Shown here one piece after another: positions 55,073 to 63,924 of a stretch of DNA of 64,000 nucleotides; position 1 is the stretch's first letter; every line of letters starts with the position of its first letter. Source of the stretch: JBGQOG01 sp052113705 (GTDB lineage: Bacteria > Pseudomonadota > Alphaproteobacteria > Rhodobacterales > Rhodobacteraceae); NCBI RefSeq assembly GCF_052113705.1, contig NZ_JBGQOG010000017.1, positions 40,961 through 104,960 of the forward strand, in the 5' to 3' direction. The translations under genes were made by a program, and so were the position numbers. Below the pieces are notes generated by a model, which was not told where the DNA came from, did no database searches, and saw only the letters and a program-made list of their open reading frames with translations.

Positions 55073-55969
55073 ATGCAATGGCGGGGACGGCGGCAGAGCC
55101 GCAACATCGAGGACCGGCGCAGTGCGGGCGGGATGTCGGGGGGCAGGATGTCGGGGGGTGGCAGCCGCCGCGGCGGCGCGGGCCTGCCGATTGGTGGCGT
55201 GGGACTGGTGGCCGTTGTGGTGATCGGCTACTTCTTCGGGATCGACCTGACCCCGCTTCTGGACGGCGGCACCAGCACCAGCACCAGCACCGCCTCGCGC
55301 CCCGCCGCGCTCAGCGCGGAGGATAAGGAGATGGGCGATTTCGTCGCCGTCACCTTGGGCGATACCGAACAGGTCTGGGACGGGATCTTCCGCGCGCAGG
55401 TCGGCGAGGCCTATCGTCCGGTGACCCTCGTTCTGTACAGCGGCGTCACCCGCTCCTCCTGCGGCAATGCCTCGGGGGCGACGGGGCCGTTTTACTGCCC
55501 GGTGGATCAGAAGGTCTATCTTGATACCGCGTTCTTCCGTACGCTTTCGGGGCAGCTGGGGGCCAAGGGCGATTTCGCCGCCGCCTATGTCGTGGCGCAT
55601 GAGGTCGCGCATCATGTGCAGGATGAGCTGGGGATTCTGAGCAAGGTGAATGCCGAGCGCGCGCGGGTGGGCGAGGCGGCCTCCAATGCCCTCTCGGTGC
55701 GGATTGAGCTGCAGGCCGATTGCTTCTCGGGTGTCTGGGCGAAAGCGGCGGGGCAGATGCTGGGCTCGATCGAGCCGGGGGATATTGCCGAAGCCTCGGG
55801 CGCCGCGCGCCGCATTGGGGATGACACGTTGCAGCGCAACGCGGGCCGGGTGCCGATGCCGGAAAGCTTCACCCACGGTACTTCGGCGCAGCGCGAGAGC
55901 TGGTTCACCAAAGGCTACAGAAGCGGCCGGCTGGACAGCTGTGACACTTTCGCGGCGCGCAAGATCTGA
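55073..55969 (+). CDS. Neutral zinc metallopeptidase (YpfJ-like)
   Basis: A 298-residue membrane-anchored protein. A basic N-terminus of about 40 residues (MQWRGRRQSRNIEDRR, Gly/Ser-rich) precedes one transmembrane helix (VGLVAVVVIGYFFGIDL). The peptidase domain has YVVAHEVAHHVQDELGI near residue 183 with the HExxH zinc site. GGAGGA 8 nt before ATG 55073 sets the start. The Gly/Ser linker with MSGGRMSGGGS is repetitive. Function unknown. Confidence 0.85.
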   Translation: MQWRGRRQSRNIEDRRSAGGMSGGRMSGGGSRRGGAGLPIGGVGLVAVVVIGYFFGIDLTPLLDGGTSTSTSTASRPAALSAEDKEMGDFVAVTLGDTEQVWDGIFRAQVGEAYRPVTLVLYSGVTRSSCGNASGATGPFYCPVDQKVYLDTAFFRTLSGQLGAKGDFAAAYVVAHEVAHHVQDELGILSKVNAERARVGEAASNALSVRIELQADCFSGVWAKAAGQMLGSIEPGDIAEASGAARRIGDDTLQRNAGRVPMPESFTHGTSAQRESWFTKGYRSGRLDSCDTFAARKI

Positions 55970-56259
55970 GCGCGGTTGCTGGGACGCCCGCGCACCAGCC
56001 CCCATCAAATGCACGGATGATGCCCGGGCGGGAGGGGGCGGCCGAACCGCCGGGAAGATCGCCGCACCTGTCCGCGCGGAGGGCCGGACCTGCGCGCCCC
56101 TGCAGGCTGACCCGTCAGAGGCGCGCGGGAAAAGTGCTTTGCGGGGGCAGGGTTGCCAGATCCCGGGGGGACGGATCGCGGGGACGGCAGGGCGGCAACA
56201 CCATGGCTTATCCGGCACGGAGGTGCGGTATTTTTTCGCCAAAGGCCGCTTTGCCCCTC
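55970..56259. other. Gene-free region before tRNA-Leu
   Basis: About 290 bases after the metallopeptidase gene in which no gene with a ribosome site is visible. It leads into the tRNA promoter. Nothing else seen. Confidence 0.5.
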
Positions 56260-56288
56260 TTGTCTTGCTCGGCGCGGGAGGCTAAACG
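56260..56288 (+). promoter_or_regulatory. Possible tRNA promoter
   Basis: TTGTCT at 56260 and TAAACG at 56283 are 17 bases apart, and the tRNA begins 12 bases after the latter. The -10 is a weak match, so this is tentative. Confidence 0.3.
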
Positions 56289-56300
56289 CAGAGCAGTTGT

Positions 56301-56384
56301 GCCCGAGTGGTGGAATGGTAGACGCAGGGGATTCAAAATCCCCCGCCGCGAGGCGTGTCGGTTCGAGTCCGACCTCGGGTACCA
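56301..56384 (+). tRNA. tRNA-Leu (anticodon CAA)
   Basis: Acceptor stem GCCCGAG pairs with CTCGGGT (with a G-T pair at the end). Anticodon loop TTCAAAA with a GGGGA/TCCCC stem gives anticodon CAA (decodes UUG). The variable arm, GGTTCGAGTCC TpsiC loop and encoded CCA (56382-56384) are present. An integrase gene follows 77 bases downstream, so the 3' end of this tRNA is the probable attachment site of the island. Confidence 0.95.
56361..56384. other. Probable attachment site (attL) at tRNA-Leu 3' end
   Basis: The 3' end of the tRNA, including the TpsiC arm and CCA, is the usual crossover region of tyrosine integrases that target tRNA genes. The tRNA remains intact. No second copy of this segment was found downstream in the window, so the partner site is inferred to lie beyond it. 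Confidence 0.4.
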
Positions 56385-56400
56385 CCTTGAATTAAAAGCG

Positions 56401-56430
56401 AAAATGTCAGTGATCTAGTTCTGACATTTT
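56401..56430. terminator. Hairpin terminator between tRNA and integrase
   Basis: AAAATGTCAG (56401-56410) pairs with CTGACATTTT (56421-56430) around a 10-nt loop, flanked by T-rich sequence on the right and A-rich on the left. It can act in both directions, ending the tRNA transcript and the convergent integrase transcript. Confidence 0.7.
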
Positions 56431-56460
56431 TGCTTTATTCACAAACATTCACTCGCGCGT

Positions 56461-57507
56461 TCACTCTTTCCCGTTTTGGTCCCGCTTCGTTCCAAGCTCA
56501 TGCGCTGCCTTTGAGCGCCGTTTGCGACTCGCCTGGCGCCGGTAGAAGGCGACCATTTCGGCGCTCTGATTGGTGATCGCCTGGATCTGTGCGTCGGTGC
56601 ATCCGGCTTCGGCAAGTCGCACGATAGCCAGCTTGCGCAGGCCATGCAGCGAGAAGGGCGCGGCCGCGTCGCCAAGCGTCATGCGCCAGCCCCGAAATGC
56701 TTTTTCGACTGTGTTATAGCCCATCGGCTCAGTCAGGTTTTTCGCCAGCACGTAAGCGCCGGATTTCGGTAACTCAGCGAGATAGTTGCGCAGCGGTTGC
56801 GGACAGAAAACCTCGAAACGCTCCGCATTCTTTTCGTCGAGCACCTCCATCCAGTCGCCCCGGAAATGCTCACGGCGCATGGTTATCGCCGCATTGGGGC
56901 GTTGTCCGGTGCCAAGGATCAACTCGGCCGCAGTCCGGACGTGGCTCGGGGCCGTCGGCAGTTTCGCAACCATCCATTCTGGCCACGGCAGAAACTCGCG
57001 CTGCTTGCCATAGAGTTCAATACCTTCGGCGACGTTCTTCACTTCCCAGTCGAGCGTTTTAGCGGCAAAATTCAGCAACAGGCTGATGATCTGTACGTAC
57101 CAGTCCGCCTTGCGCGGCGTGTCGCGGTACTTTTGATGGATCGCGCGGATGTGGGCGCGGGTCATCGAGGCCACGTCCTTATCGGCATTCTTCGCCAGAA
57201 TCTCTTCGATCACGCGGTCGTAGGGTTTGCGGGTGCTGGCTGCCAGCTTTCGGTATTTTACCGATGACCGATATTCACGAACCAATACACGCCAGGAAGT
57301 CTTGGACGGTGGCGGGGCCAGCTTTTCGGACATGCCCGAGCGCAACGCCCAGTATTCCCGGTCGAACTCCGGCGTGTCTGGCGCCGCATTGATCCTGATC
57401 TCGCGGGCGCGCCGCTTGCCGCCCTCGGTCCAGTTGATCCGGAAATAGGCGCGGCGGGTTTTGCCGCACATGCGCCAGATGATGTAGGGGCGGTCCGATT
57501 TTTTCAC
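56461..57507 (-). CDS. Tyrosine recombinase (island integrase)
   Basis: A 348-residue phage-type integrase. The N-terminal part has an arm-type domain with RTRRAYFRINW-like basic residues; the core has conserved Arg in LGTGQRPNAAITMRREHF near residue 199, HGLRKLAIVRLAEAG near residue 292 (HxxR), and Tyr in EMVAFYRR near residue 323. GTG start at 57507 overlaps the excisionase-like gene (GTGA). It points towards tRNA-Leu, the standard arrangement for tRNA-integrated islands. GC content is lower than in the flanking genes. Confidence 0.93.
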   Translation of the reverse strand: MKKSDRPYIIWRMCGKTRRAYFRINWTEGGKRRAREIRINAAPDTPEFDREYWALRSGMSEKLAPPPSKTSWRVLVREYRSSVKYRKLAASTRKPYDRVIEEILAKNADKDVASMTRAHIRAIHQKYRDTPRKADWYVQIISLLLNFAAKTLDWEVKNVAEGIELYGKQREFLPWPEWMVAKLPTAPSHVRTAAELILGTGQRPNAAITMRREHFRGDWMEVLDEKNAERFEVFCPQPLRNYLAELPKSGAYVLAKNLTEPMGYNTVEKAFRGWRMTLGDAAAPFSLHGLRKLAIVRLAEAGCTDAQIQAITNQSAEMVAFYRRQASRKRRSKAAHELGTKRDQNGKE

Positions 57508-57710
57508 AGTTCAAAATCCGATTGAGGCCTGAATTTCCTACCGGTCACGATGGCTTCGAGCTCGGCAACGGGCCAGCGCTCATGTTTTCCCAGCGCTACT
57601 GGCCTTGGAAGCGCACCGACTTCGACCAATGTATCGAAATCGGATGGCTTCAGGTCGAGCATCTTTGCCGCTGTGAGGCGGGTTGCTGCGATGACCGTCA
57701 CTTTACCCAT
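57504..57710 (-). CDS. AlpA-like excisionase / DNA-binding protein
   Basis: A 68-residue protein, MGKVTVIAATRLTAAKMLDL... with a helix-turn-helix-like pattern (LTAAKMLDLKPSDFDTLVEVGALPRPVALGKHERWPVAELEAIV; split in view) typical of MerR/AlpA-type excisionases. The ATG at 57710 is chosen; a longer reading of 76 residues has no ribosome site. It lies directly upstream of the integrase with a 4-base overlap, the usual position of a recombination directionality factor. Confidence 0.75.
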   Translation of the reverse strand: MGKVTVIAATRLTAAKMLDLKPSDFDTLVEVGALPRPVALGKHERWPVAELEAIVTGRKFRPQSDFEL

Positions 57711-58262
57711 GTCGGGCCTCCTGTTCCTGGGCACATCCGCCCCATTGGTTTGCGCAGGCTTCGGCGATGCCGGTGAAGCTGCGGGATCTGAATTTCCAGC
57801 GGTCCGGCCCGGGTGGTGCGCGGTGGATCGCGGACCAGGCTTTGTGCCGCGCGGGTTCCAGCGCCTTCCTGGGCGGCGTCAGGCGGTTGCTGGCGGTCAG
57901 CGGGGCGAGGCCGCGCAGATAGAAGCCGGTCGCCTTGAAGAAGGGCTCGCCAAACCACCAGGGCTGCACGATCTGCGGCTTTGGCAGATCGGCGGGCAGC
58001 AGCGCGCGGGCGTGGCGGTGCATCACCGGGTTCTCGATGGCGATGCGCGGGATCGGGGCGCGCCAGCAGTCCGAGAAGAGCGCAGCACCCGCTTCCAGCT
58101 CGGCCTGCATTTCGGCGGCGGTGCGGCCGGGCGGCGGGACGTGCAGCCAGCGGACGCCGGATTTGCAAAGCCGCGTGCAGGGCGGATGCATCACGGCGAG
58201 CATGTCCCAACCATCGTTCAGATGGTCGCGGATCTCGCCCCGGATGTGGCGGTTGCTGCCAA
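57703..58262 (-). pseudogene. 5'-truncated DNA methyltransferase-like gene (phage Dcm-like)
   Basis: The last 186 residues look like a short phage C5-methyltransferase-type protein: HIRGEIRDHLNDGWDMLAVMHPPC followed by TRLCKSGVRWLH, IENPVMHRHAR and a WKFRSRSFTGIAEA end. PPC and ENP resemble methyltransferase motifs IV and VI. The expected N-terminal 40-50 residues with motif I are not recognisable; similarity stops around 58262, close to where a + strand frame begins. Probably truncated and inactive, although an unusual start cannot be excluded. It overlaps the excisionase start. Confidence 0.5.
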
Positions 58263-58275
58263 AGGTGGTGAGTTC

Positions 58276-58560
58276 ATGGATGCTTTCGTGGCCGAGGGCG
58301 ATGACATCCGCCGCCTGCGGGCGCGGGTCGGAACCGGCGTCGCCATGCAGATCCGCCGGATCCGGCCCTCCGCCCGGGGCGCTGCCGCGCGGGGCATCAT
58401 CACCGATCTGGCGCTGGTGGATGCCGTCTGCCTGGAGGAACTGACGCTGAGCGCGGTGCTGACGCGGTTCGGCTGGGTCTCGGACGGGAAGAACCGCGAG
58501 GCGCTGCGGAAGGCCTTGGGCGCGGCACTGGACCGGATGGCCGGGGCAGGGCGGCGCTGA
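58276..58560 (+). CDS. Hypothetical phage-derived protein fragment
   Basis: A 94-residue frame starting at ATG 58276 with AAGGTGGTGAG upstream. The second half (LVDAVCLEELTLSAVLTRFGWV and NREALRKALGAALDRMAG) has the regular pattern of a small helical protein, and I believe similar sequences occur in rhodobacterial prophages. The start is next to the break point of the methyltransferase remnant, so it may be a 3' fragment of a longer gene joined there by deletion or inversion. Confidence 0.45.
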   Translation: MDAFVAEGDDIRRLRARVGTGVAMQIRRIRPSARGAAARGIITDLALVDAVCLEELTLSAVLTRFGWVSDGKNREALRKALGAALDRMAGAGRR

Positions 58561-59280
58561 GGGGCAGGGTGGAGGGGCGGCCGGTCCGCTCCCGCCGCTC
58601 GTAAGCCGTGTGGCGAGGCTTATCAGAGCCGCTCTTTGCCGTCGGTCGTGTCCGGCGCAGCACGTAGCCAGTACGGTGCGTGAAGGGCGGAGAGCCGCCC
58701 GATGCATGTGCGGCAGCGCGATTGCAGCATCCGGCAAAAGCAGCCGTTCGTTCACTGCGCCGCATTTCCGGCTTCGGATCGACGTGAGGGGCGGAGAGCG
58801 GACTTTCGTTGCGCTTATCACGAACGACGGCACTGCGCAGATCGCGACCTTTGCAAAGTTCAGGCCGCAGGGTCTCGCTGAATGGTAAGGACGGCCCAGA
58901 GCTGCCAATCGGCCCCAAAGAATGCTGCAAGGCAGCAATCCCGGAAGCCGCCGCTTGAGTGGCGGCGCAATCACACCGTCCACGAAGGCAGTATTCGCAC
59001 CACCGTGACCGAGTTTTTCACCCGATCAATACGGAAGCCTTGCGCCGCGCCCCTGCAGCGATGGAGGCTGACACAGCCAAGGGAAAGATCGTCATCGAAA
59101 TATTCTGAGCGTTAACACAAACAATTGGGCGCGCAGGCAAGGGCTTTTTTCACCCCAGAGTTTCCAAGTCTTTCCTGAGCAATCTTCGCATTTCGGATTG
59201 CCAATCTGCGGATGCAATCTAGAGTAGATTAATCCCCCGGAGGATCACCTATGTCGCCAAGCATACGCCAGTCTAAGCGG
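58561..59280. other. Gene-free, probably decayed sequence in the island
   Basis: About 720 bases without a credible gene. Frames on the minus strand around 58700-58930 have the look of translated non-coding repeats common in alphaproteobacterial intergenic DNA. A good ribosome site plus ATG (GGAGGATCACCTATG at 59237-59251) opens a frame that runs into antisense of the next pseudogene, which suggests a lost gene body. Confidence 0.45.
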
Positions 59281-60242
59281 TCATACCCTCTTGCCCAGAG
59301 TCACTCCCGGTGTTTCGCCAAATTGCTGGCGATAAGCATGCATGAAACGCCCCAGATGTGTCGCACCGCTGACGAGTTCGCTTTGGGTGACGTTTTGCCC
59401 GCCAGACAAGAACCTGACCCGCGCGGCACTAAGACGGATGTTGGCCGGAACCTCTTGCGGCGTGGCATAGCCTGCTTCTCGAAAAGCGACCTGAAGAGCT
59501 CGACAACTGCACCCCGTCCGCGCGCCAACGCCGCGACCAACATCGTTTCGGCGTGGCGGTCCCGCCTCACCGCAATGTCCCAAGCCACGCGCCGTCTTCC
59601 GAGCGAGGCGGTGAAGTGATCTGGGCCTGCAAATGCGAGCGCGTGATCAACGGTCAGCGCGTTGAAGGCCGCCACCTGTCCGCGACCGAGCAGTCCCGCT
59701 CGGTCAGTCGACAGCATGTGGCCCGCGCGCACGCGGGGTCGCGCGATTACGGCAGAGTCCGCGTCCCGGCGTGGGGCAATCCGGCTGGGCCTCAGATCCT
59801 CGACCTCCAGCACCTTCCGAAGGGTCGCGAAAAGACGCGTCAGCACAGCCGCCGGGCAGGAAGCACGGCGCGGGCGCGCTGTCATAGGGCGGCGGCCGTT
59901 GGGCGCGCAGGCCAGTACAGCTTCCGCGTCAGCACCGACCCTGTCGTCTTGCACGGCGCAGGTGATGCGGCCCGCCCAAGGGAACCGCAATGTCACCCTG
60001 TGAGGTTCTTTCAGGCCAATCTCATGCGAGGTCGACCAGACGCTGGCCAGCACCATCTGCTCCGCACTGAGGCGGTGAACTGCCAACCGCCCCGCAGCAA
60101 TCAGAAAGCGGAAGCTGCCGGTGCGGTGAAAAAGCTGAGGCACTTGCTCTGCGCCTGCGGTTCCCTCAGGACTGTCGACGTGATTGTGCGAAGCTTTCAG
60201 CCACCTGCCGCTCCGCCGGCAAGAATTAGGTTCAAACGCCAA
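59281..60242 (-). pseudogene. Frameshifted AraC-family regulator
   Basis: The N-terminal part (AraC-type sensor, e.g. SHEIGLKEPHRVTLRFPWAG and AVLACAPNGRRP) is in one frame down to about 59530; the C-terminal DNA-binding half (CRALQVAFREAGYATPQEVP, then TQSELVSGATHLGRFMHAYR and FGETPG) is in another frame ending at 59281. The first helix-turn-helix region is also shortened at the junction. Both a frameshift and a small deletion are needed to explain it, so the gene is broken. It would otherwise point away from the exported-protein operon. Confidence 0.7.
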
Positions 60243-60331
60243 TTACGGAACCACCTCTTGTCTTTCGCCTCTGCCTTGGCACCCTGCTGCCTGAAAAAGT
60301 CAAAACAGCACTCACAAAAAGGATCGTTTCC

Positions 60332-60736
60332 ATGATGTTGCGCAAACTGAGCCGACTCTGTGCTCTGCTTCTGATGATCAGTGGCATGCCCGCACTTGCC
60401 GATGATGTCCGCCGCGAGACTGTGCATTTCGCAGCGGGCACATCGGGTGCGACACTCACATCAATGGTGAAGGGCTACAATTCCGTTCAATACAGCCTGT
60501 CTGTCAGAGCGGGTCAGAAAATGAGCGTGCAACTCGACGCTGGCAACCCCAGTCTCTACTTCAACATCACCGCGCCGGGGGCCAATGAGGCGCTTTACAA
60601 CAGCTCAATGGATGGAAACGGCACCACGGTGGCCATCCCTTCCAGCGGCAAATATGTGATCGACGTCTATCTGATGCGCAACGCCGCGCGGCGCAACGAG
60701 ACGGCGGATTACACCCTGACCCTCTACGTTGAATAA
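60332..60736 (+). CDS. Secreted protein with PPC-like beta domain
   Basis: A 134-residue exported protein. Sec signal at residues 1-23 (MMLRKLSRLCALLLMISGMPALADD, cut near ALA-DD). The mature part has beta strands typical of bacterial pre-peptidase C-terminal domains: VQYSLSVRAGQKMSVQLDAG, LYFNITAPGAN, GKYVIDVYLMR, DYTLTLYVE. First gene of a four-gene run. ATG 60332 or 60335 are both possible. Role unknown. Confidence 0.7.
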   Translation: MMLRKLSRLCALLLMISGMPALADDVRRETVHFAAGTSGATLTSMVKGYNSVQYSLSVRAGQKMSVQLDAGNPSLYFNITAPGANEALYNSSMDGNGTTVAIPSSGKYVIDVYLMRNAARRNETADYTLTLYVE

Positions 60737-60756
60737 CCCGGACGATGGAGACAGCC

Positions 60757-61032
60757 ATGAAATACCCCATATTTACTTTGGGCGCTCTGGCGCTGACGGC
60801 CTGTGTTGAAGGGACATCCAGCCCCGGCGACTTTCCCGCGGATGTGCTGGCCTGCAAGCAGGCGATGGCGTTCCGCGAGCGCACCACGCCAACCTTTATC
60901 GAGGTGGTCAGCGCTGCGCCGCTGCGCGATGGTTCGGGTATTCAGATGTTTCTGACCCATAATGGGCAGAACATGACGATCTGCCGCACCAACAACAGCG
61001 CTCAGGTCAAAGAGCTCTTTGCCTACGGCTGA
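60757..61032 (+). CDS. Small lipoprotein
   Basis: A 91-residue protein. The signal MKYPIFTLGALALTAC has a lipobox (LTAC, Cys16). The mature part carries three further cysteines (CKQAM, ICRTN region) and a FLTHNGQNMTICRTN strand. ATG 60757 is preferred because GGAGA lies 5 nt upstream; the in-frame ATG 60745 has no ribosome site. 20 bases after the PPC-like gene, reading the same way. Confidence 0.7.
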   Translation: MKYPIFTLGALALTACVEGTSSPGDFPADVLACKQAMAFRERTTPTFIEVVSAAPLRDGSGIQMFLTHNGQNMTICRTNNSAQVKELFAYG

Positions 61033-61099
61033 TCCGGGCGGCGGGGTGCGTTCCGCGTCCCGCCACACAGCTTTCTTAGGACCGCGAGGCAGAGACGCC

Positions 61100-61834
61100 A
61101 TGACCAAATTACCTGACTTTCCCTATTATTCGGGTCGACCCGTCCTGCTGACGGGGCGGCACTGGCTGATCCTTATGGCAGCGCTTGCCATCGCTTTTTC
61201 TGCCCTGGTCCTGTTGCCAATTCAGACATTTCCACAAAGCCTGATCCCTGCACTCCTGTTCCTGTGCATCCCGTTGCTGGCGCTGCGATGGGTGGCTGGG
61301 CCGCATTGGACCGCGCTGTTCCGCAGGGTTGGGCTGCGCCAGATCGGGCAGATGCTGCTGTTTGCCCTGCTGACGCTGGCCGGATCGATGGGGGTGGCGT
61401 TGATCCTGTCGCAGTTCTTTTCGTTCAGCGACAACCCCGTGTCTGCCGCTATGGGCGAGATGACCACATCTGACCTGATCGCGCGACTGACCCCCACGAT
61501 CCCGCAGCTGATCGGTGAAGAGCTTTTCGGAATCGTGCCGTTCCTCGCCGTATTGTGGCTCTGTGTCACCCGTCTTGGTCTGTCGCGCAGGGTTGGCATT
61601 GGGGCAGCGCTGATCGTGTCAGCCCTGATCTTCGGGGCGGCGCATCTGCCGACCTATGACTGGAACTGGGCGCAGGCGCTGATCGTGATCGGATCGGCGC
61701 GGGTATTCCTGACGCTTGCCTATATCGTGACCCGCAACCTGTGGGTGTCCAGCGGGGCGCATATTCTGAATGACTGGTCCGGTTTCCTCTTTGCTTTTGC
61801 CCTCGGCCATGCACCGATGGGCAGTGAAAGTTGA
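61100..61834 (+). CDS. CPBP-family intramembrane glutamic endopeptidase
   Basis: A 244-residue inner-membrane protein with about seven helices. CPBP motifs: IGEELFGIVPF near residue 144 (EE pair; the following R of the EExxxR form is absent), FGAAHLPTYDWNW near residue 177 (FxxxH) and SGAHILNDWSGF near residue 223 (HxxxN-like). Relatives act as CAAX-type proteases or bacteriocin immunity proteins. ATG at 61100, 67 bases after the lipoprotein stop, and 8 bases before the next start. Confidence 0.82.
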   Translation: MTKLPDFPYYSGRPVLLTGRHWLILMAALAIAFSALVLLPIQTFPQSLIPALLFLCIPLLALRWVAGPHWTALFRRVGLRQIGQMLLFALLTLAGSMGVALILSQFFSFSDNPVSAAMGEMTTSDLIARLTPTIPQLIGEELFGIVPFLAVLWLCVTRLGLSRRVGIGAALIVSALIFGAAHLPTYDWNWAQALIVIGSARVFLTLAYIVTRNLWVSSGAHILNDWSGFLFAFALGHAPMGSES

Positions 61835-61842
61835 GGACTGCC

Positions 61843-62916
61843 ATGGCCCTGTCCCATGATGCCGCGATCCGCCTGAAAGCTCTCGGCTGGGCGCTGGTCG
61901 TGATTTTCTTTCTGATTGGCGCACCGTTATTGTGGGCCGCGTCGCCCATGATCTTTTGGACTGTGATCCTCTCAGGGACCCTGATCGGACTTGTCGTGTT
62001 CGGAACCCGCCGCCTGTTCACTGGCCACAGAGCGCGATCAGGATCGGGGCTGACAGCCATGCTGATCGGAGCGGGCCTGCTGACCGGCCTTGTTGCGGCA
62101 CCCGGCTGGTGGCTGGTGCTGCAACCGGCATTGCATCCGCTGGCCGTGCCCCGGGTCACGCTCAGTGATGGCAAGCGCGAGGTGGTCTTTCAGGGCATGG
62201 TGCATGTCGGATCGGAGCAGTTCTACCGTTCGGTCAGCTATGACCTGATCCGGGCAAAGGACGCAGGCTATGTGCTGTTCTTTGAAGGCGTTCAGCCCGG
62301 CACGCCCGAGGCTGAGGCCTGGCTGGACGCCGCCACCCATTCCGGTGGCGATCTGAACGCGCAATATGGCAGGATCGGCGAGATCTGCGGGCTGAGCTTT
62401 CAGGGCGACTTCCTGGCCTTCCTCCAGCGGGATCAGGCGCTGGACCCCATGCATCTGGTCACCGCCGATGTCACGACGACAGAGATGTATGAAGAATGGC
62501 AGCGTCAGGTTGCCGCCAATCCGGCATTGGCCGACGCGCTGCCGCAGGGCGCGGGCACGGACAGTGCAGGTTTCAACATGTCGCGTCTGATCGAATTTGC
62601 CGCGGGCCTTCACGGCAGCCAGAAAGATCTGCTGGCCGCCGCTTGCCGGGGCATGTTCTCGGTGATCCTCGGCGATGCAGAAGGCCCGGATGCCCTGAAC
62701 GCCGTGATCCTCGATTTCCGCAATCAGCGTCTGGCGGACCGTATTGCCTCACGTCCTGAGGCGAATATTTACATCACCTATGGCAGCGGGCATTTCCCCG
62801 GTCTGTTCCGCGAAATGCAGTCCCGCGATCCTGAATGGCAGATCGTCGGCACCAACTGGACCACCGCCATCGTTCCGCCAGATGATGCGACGGGTCAATT
62901 GGCCGTGGCACCCTAG
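61843..62916 (+). CDS. Membrane protein with TraB/PrgY/GumN-like domain
   Basis: A 357-residue protein: three N-terminal helices (residues about 12-95) then a soluble domain. The two GxxH motifs of the TIKI/TraB/PrgY fold are present: FQGMVHVGSEQFY near residue 110 and ITYGSGHFPGLFREM near residue 318. The conserved Glu in YVLFFEGVQPG near residue 137 also fits. Relatives include PrgY, which blocks peptide pheromone signalling. ATG 61843 with TTGAGGACTGCC upstream. Last gene of the run, convergent with the next gene. Confidence 0.78.
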   Translation: MALSHDAAIRLKALGWALVVIFFLIGAPLLWAASPMIFWTVILSGTLIGLVVFGTRRLFTGHRARSGSGLTAMLIGAGLLTGLVAAPGWWLVLQPALHPLAVPRVTLSDGKREVVFQGMVHVGSEQFYRSVSYDLIRAKDAGYVLFFEGVQPGTPEAEAWLDAATHSGGDLNAQYGRIGEICGLSFQGDFLAFLQRDQALDPMHLVTADVTTTEMYEEWQRQVAANPALADALPQGAGTDSAGFNMSRLIEFAAGLHGSQKDLLAAACRGMFSVILGDAEGPDALNAVILDFRNQRLADRIASRPEANIYITYGSGHFPGLFREMQSRDPEWQIVGTNWTTAIVPPDDATGQLAVAP

Positions 62917-62923
62917 CTCTTTT

Positions 62924-63601
62924 TCAGTTGCTGAACGTGACCGGTCCGCTGAGCAAGGACAGTGCCATGGTCGCCATAAAGCAGACCGCGCCAAGCATGA
63001 TCGCCACCGCCGTCTGCCCCATCGCCCGGGAACGGCTGGTGTTGCGGTGGATCATGAAGCCCCGCGTCAACGCCACCGCATACCAGATCAGCCCCGACAC
63101 GAACAAAGCGCATGCGGCCAGGCCAGCTCTCTCATAAGGGGCATTCACGAGCATCATCGCCAGATCCAGCGCCAGCACAAAAGGCACAGTGACATAACAT
63201 TGCGCATAGAACATCGGCCTCAAAGTCTTGCGGCTGAGCGCTTGACCCGACAGGCGGACATGCTGGATCCCCAACAAGAGTGGGAACAGGCTGAACGCCA
63301 CCGCCCGAAGGATCAGCAGGTTGCGCTGATCGGAGAGCAGCCCCTCAAAGACTGCGTCGTTGTGGAATATGCCGGTCTGGATGCTATGGGCGATGATCAG
63401 CGTCAAGAACAGAAAGATCGGCGGGCTCAAGGCGCTAGCGAACTGGTCCTCCGGCGGGCGGGTCAGCTCCTGCTCCGCATATGCGATCATTGAAATCGGC
63501 CGTATTATGCAGCGCCAAAGGGTCAGCGGGTAAAAGACCAGCCAAGAGACAACTTCGTAAAGCAGTTGTTCCGCCGAGCGGAGAAGGTTCATGAAGTCCA
63601 T
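62924..63601 (-). CDS. Hypothetical multi-pass membrane protein
   Basis: A 225-residue protein with five predicted helices, starting MDFMNLLRSAEQLLYE. Features: basic loop HVRLSGQALSRKTLRPMF near residue 115 and EYYAEQ-like acidic segment before it. It faces the four-gene operon with 7 bases between stops. I do not recognise a family; a Yip1- or permease-like fold is possible. Confidence 0.6.
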   Translation of the reverse strand: MDFMNLLRSAEQLLYEVVSWLVFYPLTLWRCIIRPISMIAYAEQELTRPPEDQFASALSPPIFLFLTLIIAHSIQTGIFHNDAVFEGLLSDQRNLLILRAVAFSLFPLLLGIQHVRLSGQALSRKTLRPMFYAQCYVTVPFVLALDLAMMLVNAPYERAGLAACALFVSGLIWYAVALTRGFMIHRNTSRSRAMGQTAVAIMLGAVCFMATMALSLLSGPVTFSN

Positions 63602-63924
63602 AACGTGCCTGTGTTTTGGGGTCGACCGACCGTAGCGCAAAGGCCTGCATCTAACCAAGGAGCAGATTGCATCCGGCCGTTCAATTCCTCCGGCTGCTGG
63701 ATCAAGATACGCGAAGCGTCGGGCGTGGTCTTCGCTCTCCCCGCCTAGGCTAGACCTTTATGTGCGGGCCTTGCGAATGACTGCTTTCCCGATTTTCTTC
63801 GGTGCCAGGCGACATCGTCATCAGGCCGATCGCTGCCCGACCTGCATGAGCAGTCTTCGCGCCAAGGCGGCAATTGGCGGGTCTGCTTTGGGCTGCGACC
63901 GGTCATACCCGGCGCCTGGCACGA
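63602..63924. other. Gene-free stretch before the IS element
   Basis: About 320 bases with no gene. It contains a segment (GGTCATACCC at 63901) also found at 59279, suggesting dispersed repeat debris. Nothing else seen. Confidence 0.4.

Noticed and set aside
58743..58750. GTTCGTTC as a second SOS box
   Set aside because: The spacing is zero rather than seven and it lies in decayed island sequence.
59251..59619. Small gene starting after GGAGGATCACCT
   Set aside because: The start looks real, but the frame immediately runs antisense through the AraC pseudogene, so the original gene body is missing.
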